Part shown: positions 9,819-16,193 of the stretch, piece by piece
Layout: each line of letters opens with the position of its first letter
How positions within the stretch are numbered: the stretch's first letter is position 1
Assembly (NCBI GenBank): GCA_965267355.1
Contig: OZ253956.1
Coordinates: 2,108,001 to 2,172,000, forward strand
DNA from: GCA-002793235 sp965267355
GTDB taxonomy: Bacteria > Bacteroidota > Bacteroidia > Flavobacteriales_E > Vicingaceae
Direction: 5' to 3'
Length of the DNA stretch: 64,000 nt
Position numbers and translations under genes: made by a program
The notes under the pieces: model-generated
Told to the model about the DNA's origin: nothing
The model's database searches: none
The model's input: the letters and a program-made list of their open reading frames with translations, nothing else

Positions 9819-10589
9819 ATGAAAAATAACATCTTATTTACACTGTTAGTGATTACTTGTTTTACAATGAATGCTCAAACTGATGAGTTAACTACTTCTC
9901 CTGATACAGATGTGTTTACAGAAAGTGATGATGATATTTTAGAGCCCAAAGTAACCTTTGACGTTGATATAAGAGGAGCATTTACTTCGGGTGAGTTTAA
10001 AGAATTTTACCCTAAGCCTGGTATGGTAGGGTTTGGGTTAACTGCTCTTTTCCCTTTAAGTCCAAGTAACCCTGTAGATTTAGGGGTTGATTTAGGTTAT
10101 TATTTTATGAGTCAATCTGAAGAAACATTTGGTTATTTTACTCCTGGAATAGGAGATTATGATGTGGAATCACGAGTGTCGGGAGGTATGTTTACCATGC
10201 ATGCTGTAGCAAGAGTTTATCCATTTAAAACATCAAATTTTCCGATACAACCTTATGTTGAAGGTTTAGGTGGATTTAGGGTCTTTTCAGCCAATCAAAG
10301 ATTAGAGACTTACATTTATGCTACAGATGAACTATTACCTGTAGAAAAAGATTATAATTATTATGGAGCATGGAGTTATGGTTTTGGTGGTGGATTAAAA
10401 GTAATGGTGAGTAAAAATGAATTATTGTTTTTGAATTTAAAGGTAACTCAACTTTACGGAACTACAACTAAAAACATGGATCCTTCAACTGTAGAATTAT
10501 ATGATGATGGAACTTATAGTTATTCAGAATTTGAATCTAAAACTGATGTGCTACGTTTTGCATTAGGAATACACATAATGATAGAATAA
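9819..10589 (+). CDS. Outer-membrane beta-barrel protein
   Basis: Exported protein of 256 residues. The signal peptide is NILFTLLVITCFTMNAQ, and an acidic linker (about 23-43) precedes a barrel of about eight amphipathic strands such as FDVDIRGAF, YVEGLGGFRVF and SYGFGGGLKVM. It ends in an aromatic-alternating strand (LRFALGIHIMI) typical of barrels. The closest recognisable group is the porin-family beta-barrel domain of Bacteroidota; no ligand can be named. The next gene follows after 6 bases, so the two are probably cotranscribed and end at the hairpin at 11343. Confidence 0.75.
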   Translation: MKNNILFTLLVITCFTMNAQTDELTTSPDTDVFTESDDDILEPKVTFDVDIRGAFTSGEFKEFYPKPGMVGFGLTALFPLSPSNPVDLGVDLGYYFMSQSEETFGYFTPGIGDYDVESRVSGGMFTMHAVARVYPFKTSNFPIQPYVEGLGGFRVFSANQRLETYIYATDELLPVEKDYNYYGAWSYGFGGGLKVMVSKNELLFLNLKVTQLYGTTTKNMDPSTVELYDDGTYSYSEFESKTDVLRFALGIHIMIE

Positions 10590-10595
10590 AATAAG

Positions 10596-11342
10596 ATGAA
10601 AAAATTAGGATTGTTATTAGTAGGAGCAGCAATGGTATTAGCTGTTGATGTATCAGCACAAGGGTGGAAAAGTTGGAAAAAGAAGGCTGAAGATAAAGCC
10701 AACGAAGTAAAAGGTACCGGTATAACAGGCGTTTCTGGGTTATCAGAAGATGAAGTAGGAGCAGGCCTTAAAGAAGCACTTAACCGAGGTATTAATAAAG
10801 GGGTTTCCCAATTGAATAAAAGGGATGGTTATTTTAGAGACCCTGAGATTAAAATACCTATGCCTAAAGAGGCTAAGACCGTAGAAGATAAATTAAGAGC
10901 ATTAGGTCAAGGGAAAAAAGTAGATGAAGCAATTGAGAGTATGAATAGAGCAGCGGAAGATGCCGCTGAAGGAGCTAGAGATATTTTTGTTACAGCCATT
11001 AAGGCCATGACAATACAGGATGCAATGAATATTTTAAAAGGAGATAATGATGCTGCAACAAAATATTTAGATAAGACTACAAGAGGAGAGTTAACTGATA
11101 AGTTTCAACCAGTAATAAAAGTGAGCTTAGATAAAGTTGGGGCAACTAAGCATTGGACAACTGTATTTAAAACTTATAATAAAATTCCTATGGTTAAAAA
11201 GGTTAATCCTAACCTTGAAGAGTATGTAACTGAAAAAGCCTTGAATGGTTTATTTATTCAAGTAGCAAAAGAAGAATTAAATATCCGACAAAACCCAGCA
11301 GCGAGAGCTACAGATTTATTAAAGAAAGTATTTGCAAAGTAA
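10596..11342 (+). CDS. DUF4197 domain protein
   Basis: Exported protein of 248 residues with a signal peptide (KKLGLLLVGAAMVLAVDVSAQ). It matches the DUF4197 pattern: an opening LSEDEVGAGLKEALNRGINKGV, then a DGYFRDPEIKIPMP segment, then a helical body with TPMVKK- and ATDLLKKVF-like ends. The function of the family is unknown and it is probably periplasmic. It sits 6 bases after the barrel gene and directly before a strong terminator. Confidence 0.88.
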   Translation: MKKLGLLLVGAAMVLAVDVSAQGWKSWKKKAEDKANEVKGTGITGVSGLSEDEVGAGLKEALNRGINKGVSQLNKRDGYFRDPEIKIPMPKEAKTVEDKLRALGQGKKVDEAIESMNRAAEDAAEGARDIFVTAIKAMTIQDAMNILKGDNDAATKYLDKTTRGELTDKFQPVIKVSLDKVGATKHWTTVFKTYNKIPMVKKVNPNLEEYVTEKALNGLFIQVAKEELNIRQNPAARATDLLKKVFAK

Positions 11343-11374
11343 AAAAGGTAGAAGTTTAAAACTCCTACCTTTTC
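11343..11374 (+). terminator. Rho-independent terminator after DUF4197 gene
   Basis: Perfect AAAAGGTAG / CTACCTTTT stem with an inner AGTT/AACT pairing, starting at the first base after the stop codon. It closes the 9819-11342 transcript. Both flanks are A/T-rich, so it may also act weakly on the minus strand. Confidence 0.75.
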
Positions 11375-11478
11375 GAACTAAAAATCTGCAATCTCATTTG
11401 ATTACAAATATAAAGCTATTACCTTATTTTAAACTACTCTAATTTTTTAACTTTAAGTTATTAAGACTTTAATGTTAA

Positions 11479-12375
11479 TTACAGGTTGTTCAAATAGGAT
11501 GTTAAGTCAGCATCAGTAGTTTGACTTAAACTTAAACTAATAGTAGCACTAGCATTAACTGTCCTGCTTTCAGTATAGCTGAATAGGTTGCCGCTGCCAT
11601 CTTGAGCCATTAAAACAATCTTCACACTCGTGCCATTTGGTATTTGACCTGATGTCATATTGTAAACCTGCATTACAGTTTTAGTAGTTGGCATATAAAT
11701 GAAAATACCAACATTACTTAAATCATCAGTAGATGAAGTGAAAGTTAAGGTATGTCCACCTGACCCAGCTATTTCACCAGCATTATGCCATCCAAGTGTA
11801 TTGCTAAATGCTGAATAACCATTAGCAGTTAGTGTAAATGGAGCTTGAGAATCAATCCAGTTCACATAACTTCCGTTGTCATTTCCATTAAAGATGGTTT
11901 TGCTAGCATCAGGATTGGCATTTGGCATCTCAAACCAAAATGGACAGCTAGGTTTTAATATTAATTCTTGACCATTGGCAGTAGCTCTTACTCTAATCTC
12001 GCCATCAGAATCCATTATGTCACCACTTGCTATTGTTGGCATTTGCCAATAGATCATATCTTTAGGGGTGTATAACTCAACTAAGTGGACCGTAAAAGGG
12101 TAATCAATAGTATCTCCATTTTGGTAGGTTAGACAGTTTTTAGCACCTAATACTTTTGTGCCTTGATTTCCAGTTATAGTATCATTAGAAGGACCAGTAA
12201 TTTCAAAATCTTGTTCTTGTTGTTTTTTGCTATCTAAGTAGTTATTGATAGGAGAGTAGCTATTTAATTGCTCAGGTTCAGGTTCTTCAATTCTATCTTT
12301 TTTGCAACTGTAAAAAATGGTACTAGAAACTATTAGTACGCTTGTTGTTAAGGTGACTAGTTTAGTTTTTCTCAT
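11479..12375 (-). CDS. Hypothetical lipoprotein
   Basis: Protein of 298 residues with a lipoprotein signal (LIVSSTIFYSCKKD, lipidated Cys near residue 24) and then a Pro/Glu linker. The first domain contains ITGPSNDTITGNQGTKVLG, followed by strands ending in ATANGQELILKP. This resembles a beta-domain found in many Bacteroidota lipoproteins in which a GTK-type strand precedes an LVEL strand. The C-terminal half is beta-rich with many Thr/Ser and suggests an Ig-like fold. The function is unknown. It follows 10 bases after the barrel gene at 12386-12913, so the two are likely one unit. Confidence 0.7.
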   Translation of the reverse strand: MRKTKLVTLTTSVLIVSSTIFYSCKKDRIEEPEPEQLNSYSPINNYLDSKKQQEQDFEITGPSNDTITGNQGTKVLGAKNCLTYQNGDTIDYPFTVHLVELYTPKDMIYWQMPTIASGDIMDSDGEIRVRATANGQELILKPSCPFWFEMPNANPDASKTIFNGNDNGSYVNWIDSQAPFTLTANGYSAFSNTLGWHNAGEIAGSGGHTLTFTSSTDDLSNVGIFIYMPTTKTVMQVYNMTSGQIPNGTSVKIVLMAQDGSGNLFSYTESRTVNASATISLSLSQTTDADLTSYLNNL

Positions 12376-12385
12376 AATTATGTTT

Positions 12386-12913
12386 TTAATAAGCAGGACA
12401 AATTACTGCATTTTTCATACGTTGAGGATTTCGATAGCTTCCGCCATTGCCTCCACAACCAAAAATATACATTAGTCCTAATTGTAAATGCGTTTCCTGA
12501 AATTTAACATTATATCTATATTCTATAAACGGACGTAAACAACGGTTGGTTGTAATACCTCCACCACCTTCTAAGTTCCAGTTTGGACCTTGAGCGCCTT
12601 CCATGGCAGAAGATCCAGAATTAAGCCATTGATTGTAACCTCCATGTGCCAATAAGTAATAAGTGAATAGATTTCCTCTTTTTATTTTTAATTCAATACC
12701 TAATCCAGCAGTAAATTCTGAAACGGGACCAAATAAATAGTAAGAAAACTGAGGAACGTAACTAATAGTGTTGTTAGGAAACAAACTTGCTCTTGGTCCA
12801 ATACCCCAACTTTCGGATTGAAAATTGTACAGACCAGAAGCTCCTACTCCCAAATTTTGAGCATTGGAAAAGATGTTGAAAATCAAGAATGATATGAATA
12901 ATATTTTTTTCAT
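12386..12913 (-). CDS. Small outer-membrane barrel-like protein
   Basis: Protein of 175 residues with a signal peptide (KKILFISFLIFNIFSNAQ) and about eight amphipathic strands, for example FSYYLFGPVSEFTAGLGIEL and LRPFIEYRYNVKF. The last clear strand, HLQLGLMYIFGCG, is followed by a basic tail ending in AVICPAY. Three cysteines lie near the C-terminus. The family is not recognised. The ATG lies only 4 bases downstream of a perfect terminator hairpin (12918-12938), so its leader must be very short or depend on readthrough. Confidence 0.7.
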   Translation of the reverse strand: MKKILFISFLIFNIFSNAQNLGVGASGLYNFQSESWGIGPRASLFPNNTISYVPQFSYYLFGPVSEFTAGLGIELKIKRGNLFTYYLLAHGGYNQWLNSGSSAMEGAQGPNWNLEGGGGITTNRCLRPFIEYRYNVKFQETHLQLGLMYIFGCGGNGGSYRNPQRMKNAVICPAY

Positions 12914-12917
12914 AAAA

Positions 12918-12938
12918 AAAGCGTAGAAAACTACGCTT
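12918..12938 (-). terminator. Perfect hairpin terminator abutting the next start codon
   Basis: AAAGCGTAG / CTACGCTTT stem of 9 bp with an AAAA loop. On the minus strand it is followed by a run of seven T and then directly by the ATG at 12913. It ends the TPR-like gene that stops at 12947. Confidence 0.85.
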
Positions 12939-12946
12939 TAAGAAAA

Positions 12947-13915
12947 TTATTTTCCATCATCGTCATCTTTCATTTCTTTCTCAATCTCGTCTAGCTTTTC
13001 TTCTTCAGATTTTGTATTGTTGCCATTTCCATCAGAGCCATAACCATCTTCTATAAGAACCTTTCCTTTTAAATTTTTATTGTCCTCGTCATCCTCATCA
13101 CTAAAAAACTGTCGTATGACTTTTTCGTCTCTCGCTTTTTTCTCAGCTTCTGCTTTTCTTTCCTCTAATTTCTTTTTATCAAGTTCGTCTGGATCATATT
13201 TTTTAAACACTTCGATTAATTTTTTGGCTTTATCAGCATTTTCATAATCTTCAAGTTTACCTCTAAAAATTTCTTCAGCTAATAATAACCCATGCGGTAA
13301 AACAGCAGAAGTTGCTTTTGAAGGAACATAATTTTCATCTATCTCTTTCATAGCCTGTATCAATGCTACCTTTCCTTCAGGTGTATTTTTCGCTTTAATG
13401 TAAGCAATCCCCATCCATAACTTCAGAACAGAATCATCAGGTACAGCTCTAGATGCAGACTTGTATACTGATGCAGCTTTACTAAATTTATCGTTTAGGT
13501 ATAAGAATTGAGCCATTTTATTAGAGGTATCAGCTATATTAAGATAATACTCTTTAAAATCATCCTTCCATGATTGGTCATAATACTTTGGAGCTTTTGA
13601 ATCTTTCTTGATAAATTTATATAAGTACTTCTGAGCGGACTTAAGTGGTTTAGGGAAATCAGAATCTTTTTCACCTACACTAAATTTACCAGGTTGTTTG
13701 CTCATTTCGTAATAAGCCATAGAGGTATAAATGTAAGGCAGAGGATGTTTTTTAAACTTATCGTTTTGCATTAAAGCCTCTCCTTTATACACCAATTTGT
13801 CATATTTTCCATCAACAAATAAGAAAATTAAATCGTCAATTTTTTTATCGTTTTGAGCAGACAGACTAGTAACTGAAAGTAATACAGAAGCCAGTATTAG
13901 TTTGATTTGTTTCAT
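12947..13915 (-). CDS. Secreted TPR-like protein with charged tail
   Basis: Exported protein of about 322 residues starting at ATG 13915. The alternative ATG 18 bases upstream adds NKIHC- before the signal peptide and is less likely. After the signal peptide (KQIKLILASVLLSVTSLSAQ) the body is alpha-helical with TPR-like pairs, for example YIYTSMAYYEMSKQPG and LKLWMGIAYIKAKNTPEGK. The C-terminal 90 residues are highly charged: a Lys/Glu helix, then Asp/Glu-rich stretches and an acidic end. The tail could bind divalent cations or a basic partner. No specific family is recognised. Confidence 0.7.
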   Translation of the reverse strand: MKQIKLILASVLLSVTSLSAQNDKKIDDLIFLFVDGKYDKLVYKGEALMQNDKFKKHPLPYIYTSMAYYEMSKQPGKFSVGEKDSDFPKPLKSAQKYLYKFIKKDSKAPKYYDQSWKDDFKEYYLNIADTSNKMAQFLYLNDKFSKAASVYKSASRAVPDDSVLKLWMGIAYIKAKNTPEGKVALIQAMKEIDENYVPSKATSAVLPHGLLLAEEIFRGKLEDYENADKAKKLIEVFKKYDPDELDKKKLEERKAEAEKKARDEKVIRQFFSDEDDEDNKNLKGKVLIEDGYGSDGNGNNTKSEEEKLDEIEKEMKDDDDGK

Positions 13916-14018
13916 ACAATGAATTTTATTCAAAAATTAAAATTAAAAATTTAGAAGAATACTAACAAAGATAATGCCTTATTATTCAAACTATTCTAAA
14001 TTTGTTTAAAATTTAAAA

Positions 14019-14552
14019 ATGAACGATAGGCTTAATATAACTAAAACCGATAATACATTTGAAATAACGATTAAGGCATTTTTTGATGGTAAGAAACAGA
14101 ATATGCTAATGTTATGGATTATATTGTTTAGTGTTTGTGGAATAGCTATTATTACTCAATTTTTTGGGGATTATGATGCTGGAACAAAAGTCTTTTTTGC
14201 TGTTTATGTTGCTTTTTGGTTATTCTTTGAGTTTAAAGTGATTTATGCTTATCGGTGGAGAAAACTGGGAGAAGAAAAAATTGTGGTTGAAGAAGGTAAA
14301 GTTTCACTTATAAAAACCATTGGTAAAAGAGGTATAACCCAAGTTTTTGAATTTGATGAGATTAAAAATATTGATTTTTATAAAGATCAGAATGGAAAGT
14401 TTGTTCAGGCAATGAATACTTCTTATTGGAACATCAACCAATATAGTTTAGCTTTTTATTTAGAAAATGAGAAAGTTCCTTTTGCCATTGACGTACCCAG
14501 AACAGAAGCAAAAAAAATACTTCACGAAATAAGAGCAGCTGTAAAAAGTTAG
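14019..14552 (+). CDS. Membrane protein with C-terminal PH-like domain
   Basis: Protein of 177 residues with two adjacent membrane helices (about 30-46 and 55-75) after a short cytoplasmic start. About 95 residues of alternating strands follow (EEKIVVEEGKVSLIKTIG, then a final helix KKILHEIRAA). The order of hydrophobic hairpin followed by a seven-strand-plus-helix pattern resembles membrane-anchored bacterial PH-like domains. This is a fold guess from pattern only. Its stop TAG overlaps the stop of the convergent CoA-transferase. Confidence 0.65.
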   Translation: MNDRLNITKTDNTFEITIKAFFDGKKQNMLMLWIILFSVCGIAIITQFFGDYDAGTKVFFAVYVAFWLFFEFKVIYAYRWRKLGEEKIVVEEGKVSLIKTIGKRGITQVFEFDEIKNIDFYKDQNGKFVQAMNTSYWNINQYSLAFYLENEKVPFAIDVPRTEAKKILHEIRAAVKS

Positions 14553-15613
14553 TTGCTAATTTTAAAAACTGCTGTTTTTACCCTTTTGGTTAAAATACCA
14601 TCAATTTCTTCTTCAAGTATTAAAGATTGAGCTTCTTTGTCAGAAAAAACCTCACTAATGTTTTTAATCAAACCAACAGGGATATTAAGTTCTATGAACT
14701 TTGTCATAAGTTCATCAGCAGTTTTGTTTTTAAAATAGGGAATTAAGGCTTTACTTAATTCATTTCTATTGATGACCCGTAGTTGATTAGTTCTATATTT
14801 TTCCTCAAGTTTCAATTCTTCAGCTCCGATTGTTTCTAGTAGTAAATTAAAATGTTTGTTATTACCTATCCCTAATACTAATTGCTTGTTGTCTTTGGAG
14901 GTAAAGGTTTCACCATAAGGAGCAATGTTGGGGTGGATGGAACCTACTCGTTCTGGTATAAAATTGTTCATTAGCCAATTGGTTGCTTGATTTTTTAATG
15001 ATGAAATTGCTGCATCAAATAATGATACTTCTACAAATGCACCTTTACCCGTTTTCTTTTTTTGTAGCAATGCTATTAATAACCCCTCTTTTAGTTGGTG
15101 CGCAGCCAACACATCTATTAAAGCAACTGGCATTTTTACGGGGCCACTCTCAGAAGTTCCGTTAATCGACATAAACCCCGTTTCCGCCTGAAGCACTACA
15201 TCGTAAGCTACTCGTTTATTGTTTTTACCGTAACCGTTTATCTCCCCATAAATTATCTCAGGGTTATACTTTTTTATGGTTTGGTAATCCATTCCTAATT
15301 TTTCTGCAGCTCCTGATTTAAAATTAGCAATTACAATATCCGCTTCTTTTATATGTTGGTAAACAATGTTGTTGTCTTTTTCAGAAGTTAAATCTAAAAA
15401 CAAATGCGTTTTGTTATAGTTAACTGCTGAAAAATAGGCCGATACAGTAGCACCTTTATTTTCTGTAGCACTTTTCCAGTTTCTAGTAACATCTCCACCA
15501 GTTTTTTTATTTTCCACCTTAATTACATCTGCACCTAATTCAGCAAAAAACATTCCTACATCTGGACCAGCTAGTACACTTGCTAATTCGACAACTTTTA
15601 AACCTTTCAACAT
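14549..15613 (-). CDS. Class III (CaiB/BaiF) CoA-transferase
   Basis: Moves CoA between carboxylic acids through an Asp-bound anhydride. The opening LKGLKVVELASVLAGPDVGMFFAELGADVIKVE is the family signature. The catalytic Asp is at about residue 167 in ALIDVLAAHQ, and GKGAFVEVSLFDAA follows. At 354 residues it is shorter than most members (about 400). The substrate cannot be told. Its start overlaps the stop of the TPMT-like gene by one base, so it is the last gene of the 18881-14549 unit. Confidence 0.9.
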   Translation of the reverse strand: MLKGLKVVELASVLAGPDVGMFFAELGADVIKVENKKTGGDVTRNWKSATENKGATVSAYFSAVNYNKTHLFLDLTSEKDNNIVYQHIKEADIVIANFKSGAAEKLGMDYQTIKKYNPEIIYGEINGYGKNNKRVAYDVVLQAETGFMSINGTSESGPVKMPVALIDVLAAHQLKEGLLIALLQKKKTGKGAFVEVSLFDAAISSLKNQATNWLMNNFIPERVGSIHPNIAPYGETFTSKDNKQLVLGIGNNKHFNLLLETIGAEELKLEEKYRTNQLRVINRNELSKALIPYFKNKTADELMTKFIELNIPVGLIKNISEVFSDKEAQSLILEEEIDGILTKRVKTAVFKISN

Positions 15614-16191
15614 TATTTATTAATTAGTTTTATAAACAACTCACGTCTCATTCTTGGCTCAATAGAGTTATAAGAAGTTTCCATTATTTCAATTGAAAAA
15701 TGTTTGGAAAATAGTTGCTCATATTCTTTAATATTACCACCAAAAGGAGGTTTGTCATCATTTAGTGAGTCATTGAAAAGCAGTCCAACCAATTTGCCTT
15801 GTGGTTTTAGGATAGAAGAAGTATGTTCAACGTACTTTTCTCTTAACGAAGGATGAATAGCACAAAAAAATGTTTGTTCTATCATTAGATCATAATTTCC
15901 ATTGTGATTGAAAAAATTATCACAGATGAGTTGTTCTTTAGGAAATTCAGGGACTCTTTTATGAAATTGTTTTAAAGCAATCTCACTTAAGTCAATAATG
16001 AAAATATTTATAAATCCTAAGCCGAATAAATACTCGGCTTCGTAAGCATTACCAGCGCCAGGAATAATTATTTTTAAGTTCTTATCGGTTAGCTGATTAA
16101 AGTATTCTTTCAAAGGAGTAGAAGGGTAACCAATGTCCCAACCAGTATCTTGATTGATGTATCTGTCATTCCAAAAAGCGGCATCTAACAT
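15613..16191 (-). CDS. TPMT-family S-adenosylmethionine methyltransferase
   Basis: Protein of 192 residues of the thiopurine methyltransferase superfamily. The N-terminus AFWNDRYINQDTGWDIGYPSTPL carries the characteristic WD-G pair that packs against SAM, and IIIPGAGNAYEAEYLFG is the SAM loop. IEQTFFCAIHPSLREKYV and the GKLVGLLFN strand are also typical. Bacterial members methylate sulfur, selenium, tellurium or halide substrates; this one's substrate is unknown. The ATG comes 2 bases after the stop of the 895-residue repeat protein, and the stop overlaps the CoA-transferase ATG. Confidence 0.88.
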   Translation of the reverse strand: MLDAAFWNDRYINQDTGWDIGYPSTPLKEYFNQLTDKNLKIIIPGAGNAYEAEYLFGLGFINIFIIDLSEIALKQFHKRVPEFPKEQLICDNFFNHNGNYDLMIEQTFFCAIHPSLREKYVEHTSSILKPQGKLVGLLFNDSLNDDKPPFGGNIKEYEQLFSKHFSIEIMETSYNSIEPRMRRELFIKLINK

Positions 16192-16193
16192 AT

